DNA of 64,000 nt from assembly GCF_001612725.1 (NCBI RefSeq), contig NZ_BDAZ01000017.1, positions 124,001 to 188,000 on the forward strand, read 5' to 3'. A program made the position numbers and the translations under genes. The notes under the pieces are model-generated. The model ran no database searches. It saw nothing but the letters and a program-made list of their open reading frames with translations, and was not told the DNA's origin. Each line of letters opens with the position of its first letter. Positions within the stretch are counted from its first letter, which is position 1. This document shows positions 55,568 through 63,994 of this stretch, piece by piece. Source of the DNA: Nocardia anaemiae NBRC 100462 (GTDB taxonomy: Bacteria > Actinomycetota > Actinomycetes > Mycobacteriales > Mycobacteriaceae).

Positions 55568-55830
55568 CGGTCGTCCGAGCGCGTAAACAGAGTTGTGAGC
55601 CTACCGGGTAGCCCCTTGGCCACGCCGTTTCGAATTCTCCGGGAAAATCGGCGAAACTATCAACAGCGCGTCATCACCGTGTCAGCCGCTGGCATGACCC
55701 GGTGCTGATCGCGCGACGTCCGGTCACCGACCGGGCGGGTGTGACGAGGATGTTTTTCGCACCACCGATGGAACAACGGGTGTCAGGTTGTGGTGGTGCG
55801 ACGAACGCGGCGGTGAGGTCTACAAGAACG

Positions 55831-56718
55831 ATGGTGAATTATCGGGTGGCGCTGCGCGGCGCGGCACTCACGGTTTTGGTCACACTCACCTCCTGTTCCC
55901 TCTTACCAAGCATCCACGACGCACCCGCGGAGCCGACGCTACCTGTCGAACGGCCCGGATCCTGGCATCCCGGCTGGTCGATCTCGCGACCCGATTCGCT
56001 GGCCGCCGATTTCACCCAGTTGCAGCCGAATCTGCTCGGACAGGTCGGGATGGCGATCATGCCGGTCGGCGGCGGCCGGATGACCATCTTCGGCGACTGG
56101 ACCAGCGGCATCGCCTGGTCCACCATCAAGGTGCCATTGGCCATCGCGGCGCTGCGGCACGACCCGACCGGCGTCGTCGAATACGCGCACGAGGCGATCA
56201 CTGTCTCGGATAACGATGCGGCAGAAGCGCTCTGGGAGTCCCTCGGTGACGGCGAAGAGGCCGCGCGGGCCGTCCAGGGAGTCCTCGACGAGGCCGGTGA
56301 CGCGCTGACCAATGTGTACGGACCCAAGACCAGTCTGGATTACACCGCATTCGGCGCGACCGAATGGACGCTGGCCAATCAAGTGCGCTTCGCCTCGCAG
56401 CTGCCGTGCCTGCCCGAATCGGCCACCGTGATCGAGCTGATGGAACAGATCACGCCGGAACAGCGTTGGGGTCTCGGCACCATCGAGGGCACCGAATTCA
56501 AGGGCGGCTGGGGGCCCGACGACGAAACCGGCGTCTACACGGTCCGTCAGTTCGGCATCGTGCCGACTCGATCGGGCGGTGTCGCGGTCGCGCTTGCGGC
56601 GCAGGCGGATTCGGGCACCTTCGAGGATGCGACCGCCCTGCTCGACCGGCTGGCCCGGCTGCTCTCGCGACATCTCGACGATCTCAACGGCGGTAAGTGC
56701 CAGCAGCAGCCGCGCTAG
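55831..56718 (+). CDS. Serine-hydrolase lipoprotein (class A beta-lactamase-like)
   Basis: The product has 295 residues from ATG 55831; the frame is open further upstream but lacks signal. The N-terminus is a lipoprotein signal (TVLVTLTSC). Class A-like motifs are STIKVPLAIAAL (SxxK), SDNDAAEALW (SDN) and FKGGWG (in the place of KTG). An omega-loop Glu is not obvious, so carboxypeptidase-like or penicillin-binding roles are as likely as beta-lactamase activity. It is anchored outside the membrane and convergent with the next response regulator; their stop codons overlap. Confidence 0.78.
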   Translation: MVNYRVALRGAALTVLVTLTSCSLLPSIHDAPAEPTLPVERPGSWHPGWSISRPDSLAADFTQLQPNLLGQVGMAIMPVGGGRMTIFGDWTSGIAWSTIKVPLAIAALRHDPTGVVEYAHEAITVSDNDAAEALWESLGDGEEAARAVQGVLDEAGDALTNVYGPKTSLDYTAFGATEWTLANQVRFASQLPCLPESATVIELMEQITPEQRWGLGTIEGTEFKGGWGPDDETGVYTVRQFGIVPTRSGGVAVALAAQADSGTFEDATALLDRLARLLSRHLDDLNGGKCQQQPR

Positions 56719-57380
56719 CCAGGGGTGACCAGACCCGATTCGTAGGCGAGTACGACGGCCTGCGCGCGGTCGCGCAGATTCAACTTCGAAAATACCTTGG
56801 AGACATGGGTTTTCACGGTCTGCTCGGCGACGAACAGCGCGGTGGCGATTTCGGTATTCGACATGCCCTTGGCGATCAACTCCAGCACCTCGCGTTCGCG
56901 CGGGGTCAGTGATGCCAGCGCGGGTGTGGGTTTGACGCGGCTCGCGGTGCGACGGCGGGTGACATCGGCGATCAGGCGGCGGGTGACCGTCGGGGCGAGC
57001 AGCGCTTGGCCGTCGGCGACCACACGCACCGCGCGCACCAACTCCTCGGCGGGCGCGTCCTTGAGCAGGAAGCCGCTGGCGCCGATGCTCAGCGCCTCGT
57101 AGACGTAGTCGTCGATATCGAAGGTGGTCAGCATCAGCACCCGCACCGGCGGGTCGAATCCGGCGGCGAGGATGGCGCGTGCGGCGTCGAGGCCGTTCAT
57201 CTCCGGCATGCGCACATCCATCAGCACCACATCCGGGCGCAGCCGCTTTGCCTCGGCGACGGCGACCTTCCCGTTCGGCGCGTCACCGACCACGCTGATA
57301 TCGGATTGCGCGGCGAGCAGGGCGCCGAAGCCCTGGCGCACCATGGCCTGGTCATCGGCGATCAGAACAGTTATTGCCAC
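56715..57380 (-). CDS. NarL/LuxR-family response regulator (second system)
   Basis: The product has 221 residues from ATG 57380. Receiver: VLIADDQAMVRQGFGALL, VVLMDVRMPEMNG (phospho-Asp), LLKDAPAEEL. LuxR helix-turn-helix: LTPREREVLELIAKGMSNTEIA and TVKTHVSKVFSKLNLRDRAQ. The paired kinase lies upstream on the same strand after 140 bp. It closely resembles the first response regulator of this region, so both systems may derive from one duplicated type. Confidence 0.92.
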   Translation of the reverse strand: MAITVLIADDQAMVRQGFGALLAAQSDISVVGDAPNGKVAVAEAKRLRPDVVLMDVRMPEMNGLDAARAILAAGFDPPVRVLMLTTFDIDDYVYEALSIGASGFLLKDAPAEELVRAVRVVADGQALLAPTVTRRLIADVTRRRTASRVKPTPALASLTPREREVLELIAKGMSNTEIATALFVAEQTVKTHVSKVFSKLNLRDRAQAVVLAYESGLVTPG

Positions 57381-57520
57381 GAGCAGAGCCTATCCGCCTA
57401 CTCGGGCCGTACGAGCGGGGTGCCACATGAGCTCAGGTGCGCGGCAAGTCCGGGCGTAGCCGATCAGGTGGCCATGTCCGTTCGAAATCAATTGCACTGC
57501 AGTAATTTTCAGATATATAC

Positions 57521-58741
57521 TCAATTGTCTTCGGCGGCAGTGACCGTGGCGATCAGCGCCGGATCCAGCCCCGCAGCGATCGGCAGCCGTGCCCGGACCT
57601 CGAAACCGCCGTCCGCACGGGGTCCCGCCGATACCTCGCCGCCGACCGCGAGCGCACGCGCCCGCATGCCCGCGAGACCGTGGCCACCGTTACCGACCGG
57701 GCGGGCGACGGTGGAGCTCAGGGCATTGCTGACGGTCAGCCGCAGTGCGTCGCCGCCGATCACGATCGAGACCCGCACCGGTGCGCCCGGAGCGTGCCGG
57801 GAGGCGTTGGACAGGGACTCCTGCACGATCCGGTACAGCGCGAGACCGACCGAATCCGGTACCAGATCCAGCAATCCGTCGACGGTCCAGTCGATGCGGA
57901 CACCGGCGCGGCGGGCTCCCTCGAACAGCCCGACTACATCGGCGGCCTTCGGTTGCGGCGCGTGTTCGGGCAGTTGGCCGTCGCTGCGCAGTACGCCGAG
58001 CATGCCGCGGATCTCGTTCAATGCCTCGCGGGCGGTCGCGCCGATCGATTCGAATTCCGCGCGGGCGGCGGGAGTCACGCCCTCGACCCGATACGGCGCG
58101 GTCTGGGCCTGCACCACCACGAGGGACATGTGGTGCGCGACGACATCGTGCAGGTCGCGGGCGATGCGGGCCTTCTCCTCCAGGATGGCGCGCCGGGCCC
58201 GCTCCAGTTCGTTCTCCTCCTCCTGGGCCAGCAACTGCTTGCGCGACTGCACCAGCCAGCGCACCAGCATCGCGAACAGCACGACGGCTGCGAAGGCGAT
58301 GGGCCAGGCCCATGCGGCGCCGGAGATATCGCCGTCGCTGGTCATCGTGGTGGCCAGCAACAGCGAGGTGGCACCCCAGGCGACCGCGACGATCGGGACC
58401 GCCGCGCGCAGGGCCACCGCGAACAGCAGCGCGAACAGGCAGAGGATGTGCACCACCTGGATCGGGATCGCATTGTCCGGCTGATTCGGTATGGCCATGG
58501 CGATGAGCAGGGCCGAGCCCGCAGATATCGCCCAGCCCAGCGCCGGGTTGAGCCGGATCAGCAGGATCGGGAACGCGGCGAGCGCGGCGATGAACGGCTG
58601 CACCGCGATCGGTACGTCATGGGTGATGTGCAGGGTCGGCCACGCGACGGCGTAGCAGATCACCGCGACCAGCACGGTGCACGCGTCGAACCACATCCGC
58701 GCGTTCATGCCCTTGACCCAGCTACGACGTTCTTCCCGCAT
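57521..58741 (-). CDS. Sensor histidine kinase (second system)
   Basis: The product has ~406 residues from ATG 58741 (58708 is possible; the frame is open to 58786). Membrane helices fill residues ~15-190 (ACTVLVAVICYAVAWPTL, IPILLIRLNPALGWAISAGSALLIA, VVHILCLFALLFAVAL), followed by a coiled linker EEENELERARRAILEEKARIARDLHDVVAHHMSLVVVQAQ (in parts) with the phospho-His in DLHDVVAHHMS. The ATPase part has IVQESLSNASRHAPG and GHGLAGMRARALAVGG. It partners the response regulator at 56715. The gap to it is 140 bp, longer than in the first system, so a separate promoter may exist. Confidence 0.92.
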   Translation of the reverse strand: MREERRSWVKGMNARMWFDACTVLVAVICYAVAWPTLHITHDVPIAVQPFIAALAAFPILLIRLNPALGWAISAGSALLIAMAIPNQPDNAIPIQVVHILCLFALLFAVALRAAVPIVAVAWGATSLLLATTMTSDGDISGAAWAWPIAFAAVVLFAMLVRWLVQSRKQLLAQEEENELERARRAILEEKARIARDLHDVVAHHMSLVVVQAQTAPYRVEGVTPAARAEFESIGATAREALNEIRGMLGVLRSDGQLPEHAPQPKAADVVGLFEGARRAGVRIDWTVDGLLDLVPDSVGLALYRIVQESLSNASRHAPGAPVRVSIVIGGDALRLTVSNALSSTVARPVGNGGHGLAGMRARALAVGGEVSAGPRADGGFEVRARLPIAAGLDPALIATVTAAEDN

Positions 58742-58771
58742 GTCTACGACAGTAGGAAGTCGTGCGGTCGG

Positions 58772-58822
58772 GGTCCTCATACCCACGGGTGAATTCCGCT
58801 CCAGTACCGGAGTGGGAGGACC
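58772..58822. promoter_or_regulatory. Structured element in gap between histidine kinase and PLA2 gene
   Basis: GGTCCTC (58772-58778) and CCCAC (58782-58786) pair with GTGGGAGGACC (58812-58822), and an inner CTCC/GGAG pair (58799-58802 with 58809-58812) caps it. ACCCACGGGT (58781-58790) is a further inverted motif. It may be an operator or leader structure for either divergent gene. Confidence 0.4.
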
Positions 58823-58909
58823 CGCGTGCGCTCCCCCGGCGGCACGTGCCGGTAAACCGCTCCGCGGCGTGAGGTGGCGTAGCGGCGTGCATTCCTAGCG
58901 TCGAGCACC

Positions 58910-59644
58910 ATGAGCACATCGACCATCGATGCCCGAACCCGATCCATCGCACGACGCTGTGCCGCATCGACCGCCGCCGCGCTGACCACCATGGCGGCCA
59001 CCATCATGCTGGCGCCCGCGGCGCATGCCGCCACGGTCGAGCGGCCGGTGGAGAATGCCTCGGCCGGTGCGGCGGTGGTCGAGCTGACCTCGGGGGCGGG
59101 TTCGACCGCTGTGATTCCCGCCGATTTCGCGGCGGGGTTCGGTTATCGGCCTGCCGTCGTCGATGGGCTGGTGGTGAATCCGGGCGGGGAGTGCTCGTCA
59201 CCGGTGACACTGCCCAACGAATTCGAAACGGCTTGTAAGGCCCATGATTTGGGGTACGACCTGCTGCGCTACGCGGCCGCGCGAGACCAGCCGTTGGGCG
59301 GGTGGGCCAGGCAGGCGCTGGATGCGACGTTGGCCGCGCATATGCACGAGGCGTGTGCGGCGAGGGAGGACGGGCTTTCGCGGGCTCGGTGCGACGTGAT
59401 GGCGAGTATCGCGAGTACGTTCGTCGATCTGAATTCGCGGCGGCAGGACTATGGGGCGCCGGTTGTCGAATCCACGTTCGGGGCAGGGGATTCCGGGCGT
59501 AGCGGGTGGATCGTCGGTGGCGGTCTGATCGGGCTCGGGGCGGCCGGATTCCTGCCGTCCGTCCGGCGGCGGCTTGGCTCTGCGGGAGCGCGATGTGCGG
59601 GTGGATTCACGAATCACCTCGGCACTCTGATGGTTCAGAAATGA
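58910..59644 (+). CDS. Secreted PLA2-like protein with C-terminal membrane anchor
   Basis: The product has 244 residues from ATG 58910. An N-terminal signal peptide (ALTTMAATIMLAPAAHA) is followed by a phospholipase A2-type core: TACKAHDLGYDLLRYAA with the catalytic His-Asp pair, and a later RARCDVMASI with a Cys that could pair with it. A C-terminal hydrophobic segment (GWIVGGGLIGLGAAGFLPS) then a basic tail suggest a membrane anchor. Prokaryotic PLA2 enzymes act on lipids outside the cell. The last codon overlaps the next gene's ATG, so the products are coupled. Confidence 0.8.
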   Translation: MSTSTIDARTRSIARRCAASTAAALTTMAATIMLAPAAHAATVERPVENASAGAAVVELTSGAGSTAVIPADFAAGFGYRPAVVDGLVVNPGGECSSPVTLPNEFETACKAHDLGYDLLRYAAARDQPLGGWARQALDATLAAHMHEACAAREDGLSRARCDVMASIASTFVDLNSRRQDYGAPVVESTFGAGDSGRSGWIVGGGLIGLGAAGFLPSVRRRLGSAGARCAGGFTNHLGTLMVQK

Positions 59645-61110
59645 CCGCGACCAGAACGTTGTCGGCCCGGGAGGATTCGAGCACGAAGGCATCTCCCGGC
59701 ACCGCCGACAGCCGCACCAACGAGACATATGGTGCCGGTTGGCTGGTCCACTCATGGAAGATACTTATCGCCAAAGGTTTTCACTGTGCTACGCGGCCGC
59801 GCATCGGCACAGCACTCGCGATCAGCATCGCCACTGCGATATCGCTGACGCCCAGCCTGCTTCCACGCACTCCGAGTGCCCAGGCCACACTGACCGGGCT
59901 GCTCGTCGTCGTTGCACTGGCCATTGCGGGATTGCTTCGATTTGCCTTGCGGCGCTTCGATATCAACAGGCGGCTGTACAAATTCCGCAGGCCATTGGCC
60001 GGTTTTGCCGCGCTCGCGGTCGTCGGCATGGTCGCGCAGGCAAACCATTGGCAGAATCAGTTGCGTACAGCGATGGATACGGCATTGATCGGTCCGGATT
60101 ATTGGCTGTGCTGGGCAGCCATATCCGCAGTAATCGTCGGTGTATTCATCGGAATCGCCCGAGGAACTGGATGGTTCGTCCGGAAGTTGGGTTGGGCGCG
60201 CAGCATCGCAGTGGGCGTTGCGGCGGCGTCGGTGCTCTACCTCGTCGGAGTGCCCGCGACGATCGACTGGCGCCGCAGCGCCTATGCCGCCGCCAATGCG
60301 GAGATCGATCCCGCCCTGGTACAACCGGTTTCGTATTCTCGGTCCGGAAGCGCCGAATCCGCGATCGACTGGTCGTCGCTGGGTGCGGAGGGGCGCAAGT
60401 TCGTCACCGGATCGCCCGCCGGACCGATCCGGGTGTATGTCGGACTCGACTCCGCGCCCGATCTCGATTCCCGTGTGGCCCTCGCCATTCGAGAGCTGGA
60501 GCGGTCCGGCGGATTCGAACGGTCGAATATCGTGCTCGCGGTCCCGACCGGGTCCGGGTGGATCGATGCGAATGCGGTTCGCGGCTTCTCCGAACGCTTC
60601 GGCGACGATGCCGCCCTCGTCGGGATGCAGTACTCCTATGCCCCGAGTTGGGTGAGCTTCGTCTTCGGGCGCGACGATGCGGTCGCACATGCACGAGCGC
60701 TGTTCAATGCTGTGGAGCGCCGCATCGGCACGCTCGAACACAAGCCCAAGCTATACGTGTACGGGCAGAGCCTCGGCGCGCTCGGCGGCAGCTCGATATT
60801 CGCCGATGACGCCGACCAGGACCGTCGGACCTGCGCGACGCTATGGGCGGGCCCACCCGCCGGTCAGGTGCGTCGGGCGGGGGCGACGGTACTCGCCAAC
60901 AGCTCGGATCCGGTGGTGCATTGGTCGCCGTCGCTGCTGTGGCGCGCACCCGAACTCCGCGATGTCCGAATTGATGCCCCTGTGCCGCAATGGCTTCCGG
61001 TGATCAGCTTCCTGCAGACCAGCGCCGACCTGCTCGCCGCACTGAACGCGCCGCCGGGCCACGGCCACCGCTACGGCACCGATCAGGGCACCGCTATGGG
61101 CACATGCTGA
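59641..61110 (+). CDS. DUF2319/Abhydrolase_9 membrane hydrolase
   Basis: The product has 489 residues from ATG 59641, overlapping the PLA2-like gene by four bases. The N-terminal ~200 residues hold about four membrane helices (TALAISIATAISLTPSLLP, LLVVVALAIAGLLRFAL, GFAALAVVGMVAQ, WAAISAVIVGVFIGIA). The C-terminal alpha/beta-hydrolase has YVYGQSLGALGGSSIF (nucleophile GQSLG), WAGPPAG and NSSDPVVHW. The family is known in mycolic actinobacteria but not assigned a reaction. Tandem coupling with a PLA2-like protein suggests a joint lipid-processing role. Confidence 0.88.
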   Translation: MTATRTLSAREDSSTKASPGTADSRTNETYGAGWLVHSWKILIAKGFHCATRPRIGTALAISIATAISLTPSLLPRTPSAQATLTGLLVVVALAIAGLLRFALRRFDINRRLYKFRRPLAGFAALAVVGMVAQANHWQNQLRTAMDTALIGPDYWLCWAAISAVIVGVFIGIARGTGWFVRKLGWARSIAVGVAAASVLYLVGVPATIDWRRSAYAAANAEIDPALVQPVSYSRSGSAESAIDWSSLGAEGRKFVTGSPAGPIRVYVGLDSAPDLDSRVALAIRELERSGGFERSNIVLAVPTGSGWIDANAVRGFSERFGDDAALVGMQYSYAPSWVSFVFGRDDAVAHARALFNAVERRIGTLEHKPKLYVYGQSLGALGGSSIFADDADQDRRTCATLWAGPPAGQVRRAGATVLANSSDPVVHWSPSLLWRAPELRDVRIDAPVPQWLPVISFLQTSADLLAALNAPPGHGHRYGTDQGTAMGTC

Positions 61111-61144
61111 CCCGCGACTTCGCTGCTGAGATGCTTGATCGGCT

Positions 61145-61160
61145 TTAGAACTTGTTCTAA
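61145..61160. promoter_or_regulatory. KstR-like palindrome before SRPBCC gene
   Basis: TTAGAACTTGTTCTAA is an inverted repeat with 7-bp arms. Its core TAGAACTTGTTCTA fully matches the KstR consensus TnnAACnnGTTnnA. It ends 10 bp before the SRPBCC start codon. Another TetR-type regulator with the same half-site is possible. Confidence 0.5.
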
Positions 61161-61170
61161 TTTGCTAACC

Positions 61171-61617
61171 ATGCCCTTTGTCATCGATGCCACCGTCGAG
61201 ATCGACGCCCCCGCCGAACTGGTGTGGCAGGTGATCACCGACCTCCCCCGCTACGGCGAGTGGAACCCCTTCTGCATCGAATGCCGCAGCACCCTCGTTC
61301 CCGGCGAACCGATCGATATGCTGGTCGCGCTCTCGAGCGCCAAACCGCGCCGCCAGCGCGAATGGATGGTCTCGCACACCCCGGGCACCGAACTCAGCTA
61401 CTCGATGAAGCCGGTCCCCCTCGGCGCCCTGCACAGCCTGCGCGCACACCGAGTCACCCCGCTCGGCCCCGATCGCACCCGCTACGAATCCCACTTCGAA
61501 CTCGGCGGCTGGCTGTACCCCGTGGTAGTGGCCGCCCTAGGCAAAAACCTCCAGCGCGGATTCGCGGGCATGACCGAAGGCATCCAAACCCAAGCCGAAT
61601 CCCTCCGCGCCCACTGA
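61171..61617 (+). CDS. SRPBCC (START/Bet v1-like) lipid-binding protein
   Basis: The product has 148 residues from ATG 61171. It shows the SRPBCC pattern: FVIDATVEIDAPAELVWQVITDLPRYGEWNPFCIEC at the start (in parts), a beta-rich middle with SYSMKPVPLGALHSLRAHRV and a C-terminal helix FAGMTEGIQTQAESLRAH. Such proteins bind hydrophobic ligands, sometimes sterols or aromatics. The KstR-like palindrome directly upstream suggests a lipid or steroid link. Confidence 0.85.
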   Translation: MPFVIDATVEIDAPAELVWQVITDLPRYGEWNPFCIECRSTLVPGEPIDMLVALSSAKPRRQREWMVSHTPGTELSYSMKPVPLGALHSLRAHRVTPLGPDRTRYESHFELGGWLYPVVVAALGKNLQRGFAGMTEGIQTQAESLRAH

Positions 61618-62026
61618 CCGCTCACCTCCCAAACAACGGTGCGCTGCTGCCGCACACTTCCGAGCACGACGCACAACGACACGCCGCACGACACGCCGCG
61701 TCCCGCATACGAACTTATGCGGGAACGCGTGCGTCGGTTCAGCCGGAGGCGCGGCTCGAAGTCGGCACTGAACCGCGCGGCGTGGCCGGGCCATGCTCAG
61801 ACGAATTCGGTTGGGAGGGATGGACTAGTGAGCACCGTGGTGGTGGATCGGGGGTCATGCGCGGCGTCACCACAGGCGATGTGCCACGGACGCGCGTGAG
61901 ATGTGCGGAGGTTCGGGGTCGGTTGGGTGAAGTGTGGTCGGGTGCTGTTCGGGGTATGGGGGGAATGTGGATTCGGGCTGGGTGGTTGTGTGGACGGTCC
62001 GGTGATACGGATCGGACCGCAACAGA
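61618..62026. other. Intergenic stretch between SRPBCC and SGNH hydrolase genes
   Basis: No gene is supported; long frames here are shadow frames of GC-rich DNA. The stretch holds the hairpin at 61697-61729 and then GC-rich filler with many GGTG and GGGG words up to the next start. Confidence 0.55.
61697..61729. terminator. Strong hairpin, likely terminator of SRPBCC gene
   Basis: CGCGTCCCGCATA (61697-61709) pairs with TATGCGGGAACGCG (61716-61729) with a single bulge and a 6-base loop. There is no T-run. It lies 80 bp after the SRPBCC stop, as an actinobacterial terminator would. Confidence 0.55.
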
Positions 62027-63280
62027 ATGGGATTCGTCTTGCGTAGAGTTCGCGCCCTGGTAATGATGCTGCTGTTGGTGTTGCCCGCCGCCGTTGTCAC
62101 CGCGAGCGCGACGCCACCGGAACACTGCGTTTGGACGACGGTCTGGGCGACCTCGGCGCACCGGCCGAGCAAGGCATTCGTGGCCAATTGGGCCGAGACC
62201 GGATTCGCCAATCAGACTGTGCGCCAAGTGGTCCGGGTCAGTGACGGCGGTCCCGCCACGCGGGTCCGGCTGACCAACCGGTACGGGACGACTCCGCTCG
62301 CGGTCGCGGGCGCGACCATTGCCCGCAGCGCGGCCGATGGCGCGATCCGTCCGGAAACGGTGCAGCATCTGACGGTCGGCCTGGCACCGTCGTTCCACAT
62401 CGCACCGGGAGCCGATCTCGCGACCGATCCGGTCGCCCTGCCGCTGGCGCCGCTCGAGTCGGTGACCATCACGCTGTACCTGGCCGAACCGACCGGCCCG
62501 GCCACCCAGCATGCCCAGTCCTTCGCCACCAGCTACCGGGCCGCTGGCGACCACCGCGCCGACGCGACCGCCGCGGCGTTCACCGAGACCAGCCAATCCT
62601 GGTACTACCTGGACGCGGTCGAGGTCGCCGATGTCGCGCCGCCGCGCTCCGCCGTCGTGGCCTTCGGTGATTCGATCACCGACGGTGTCGGCTCCACCGG
62701 TAACGCCGACAACCGCTACCCGGACGAACTCGCCGAACGCCTCGCCGCCGCGGGCACCCCGCGTGCCGTGCTGAACGAGGGCATCGGCGGCAACCGCGTC
62801 ACCGTCGACTCCACTTGGCTCGGTGACAGCGCCCTGACCCGGTTCCGCCACGACGTGCTCGACCACCCCGGCGTAGGCACCGTGATCATCCTGGAGGGCA
62901 CCAATGACATCGGCCTCAGCTCGGGACTGGCCGCGCTGGACACCGTCGTCGACGTCTCCGCCGAACAGCTCATCACCACCTACCGCGACCTGATCCGCCA
63001 GGCCCGCGCCGCCGGACTCCGCGTGCTCGGCGCGACCATCCTGCCCTTCGGCGATTCCCCCTATTTCAACGCCGCCGCCGAAACCAAACGGCTCGCGGTC
63101 AACGAATGGATCCGTAGCGCAGGCGAATACGACGCCATCGTCGACCTCGACGCCGCCCTCGCCGACCCGGCCAACCCGCACCGCCTGGCCCCCGCCTACG
63201 ACAGCGGCGACCATCTCCACCCCAATGACGCCGGGTACCGAACCATGGCCGCCACCATCAACCCCGCCGACATCCGCTGA
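62027..63280 (+). CDS. Secreted SGNH/GDSL hydrolase
   Basis: The product has 417 residues from ATG 62027; no strong ribosome binding site decides the start. A signal peptide (RALVMMLLLVLPAAVVTASA) precedes an N-terminal beta-sandwich-like part with VWTTVWATSAHRPSKAF and VTITLYLAEPTGP, and then the SGNH core: VVAFGDSITDGVG (Ser block I), EGIGGNRV (block II), EGTNDIG (block III) and SGDHLHPNDAGY (block V Asp/His). It is an extracellular esterase or lipase. Families like this often attack xylan acetyl groups or lipids. Confidence 0.9.
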   Translation: MGFVLRRVRALVMMLLLVLPAAVVTASATPPEHCVWTTVWATSAHRPSKAFVANWAETGFANQTVRQVVRVSDGGPATRVRLTNRYGTTPLAVAGATIARSAADGAIRPETVQHLTVGLAPSFHIAPGADLATDPVALPLAPLESVTITLYLAEPTGPATQHAQSFATSYRAAGDHRADATAAAFTETSQSWYYLDAVEVADVAPPRSAVVAFGDSITDGVGSTGNADNRYPDELAERLAAAGTPRAVLNEGIGGNRVTVDSTWLGDSALTRFRHDVLDHPGVGTVIILEGTNDIGLSSGLAALDTVVDVSAEQLITTYRDLIRQARAAGLRVLGATILPFGDSPYFNAAAETKRLAVNEWIRSAGEYDAIVDLDAALADPANPHRLAPAYDSGDHLHPNDAGYRTMAATINPADIR

Positions 63281-63299
63281 GCCGACCGCGACCACCAGG

Positions 63300-63887
63300 T
63301 CAGGGCGCGAGGTGGTCCAGCGCGGCTTCGAGGGTGGCGTCGGCATAGGAATCGGTCAGCCCGGGAAGGCCGAGGGACCACCGGGTTTGGATCGGCCCGA
63401 GGAGTAGATCGATGGCGAAGTCCGAATCGATATCGGAGCGCAGTTGTCCGGCTCGGACGGCAGCAGCGAGGCGTTCGGCGATGGCGGCACGCTGTGGCAG
63501 CAGGAGTCGCTCGCGGTAGGCGGTGGCGAGTTCGCGATCCTGTTGGATCTCGATGTACATCGCGCGCAGGAAGGCCTCGAAGCTCGGATCGGTGAGCTCG
63601 GCGATCGCACCCCGGAGCAGTTCACGCAGGTCCGCGCGGACGTCACCGGTATCGGGAAGGACGAGACCATCCGGGCCCGAATAGAGTTCGAGCATCGCGT
63701 CGAAGACGACGGCGCCCTTCGACGGCCACCACCGGTAGATCGTCTGCTTGCCGACTCCGGCACGGGATGCGATGGCCTCGACGCTCAACTTCGGGTAGGG
63801 CAGCTCACGGATCAGTTCGGTGGCGGCGCCGAGAATCGCAGCTCGGGCGCGCTCGCTGCGCCTGGCTGTGCTGGGAGTTTCGACCAT
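63300..63887 (-). CDS. TetR-family transcriptional repressor
   Basis: The product has 195 residues from ATG 63887, chosen for GGTAGAG six bases upstream. The N-terminal helix-turn-helix is AILGAATELIRE and SVEAIASRAGVGKQTIYRWWPSKGAVVFDAM (in parts). The C-terminal ligand domain has LRAMYIEIQQDRELATAYRERLLLPQRAAIAERL, the TetR_C type often seen with efflux or reductase genes. Two inverted repeats with the same half-site lie 20 and 75 bp upstream, before the next plus-strand gene. It very likely controls itself and that gene. Confidence 0.92.
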   Translation of the reverse strand: MVETPSTARRSERARAAILGAATELIRELPYPKLSVEAIASRAGVGKQTIYRWWPSKGAVVFDAMLELYSGPDGLVLPDTGDVRADLRELLRGAIAELTDPSFEAFLRAMYIEIQQDRELATAYRERLLLPQRAAIAERLAAAVRAGQLRSDIDSDFAIDLLLGPIQTRWSLGLPGLTDSYADATLEAALDHLAP

Positions 63888-63904
63888 ACGCGACTCTACC
63901 AATT

Positions 63905-63923
63905 ACGAGACGAAACGTCTCGT
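63905..63923. promoter_or_regulatory. TetR operator O1
   Basis: ACGAGACGAAACGTCTCGT is a perfect inverted repeat with 8-bp arms and a 3-bp centre, 18 bp from the tetR start. Its half-site GAGACG recurs in O2 on the other side of the promoter. Confidence 0.7.
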
Positions 63924-63924
63924 C

Positions 63925-63953
63925 TTGACAACACGGGTTGCGACTGACATGGT
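63925..63953 (+). promoter_or_regulatory. Predicted promoter of the gene at the window edge
   Basis: A consensus -35 TTGACA (63925-63930), a 17-bp spacer and CATGGT (63948-63953) as weak -10 lie between the two operators, so repressor binding at either would block it. Confidence 0.5.
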
Positions 63954-63960
63954 CGTCGAA

Positions 63961-63977
63961 CGAGACGGAGCGTCTCG
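63961..63977. promoter_or_regulatory. TetR operator O2
   Basis: CGAGACGGAGCGTCTCG is an inverted repeat with 7-bp arms identical to those of O1 apart from the centre. It sits just downstream of the predicted promoter and 18 bp before the next start codon. Confidence 0.7.
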
Positions 63978-63994
63978 CGACGAAGGGATCGACA

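Noticed and set aside
61739..63346. Minus-strand open frame of ~535 codons over the SGNH hydrolase
   Set aside because: Low-complexity Gly/Val/Arg translation without motifs, opposite to a clear GDSL enzyme with signal peptide.
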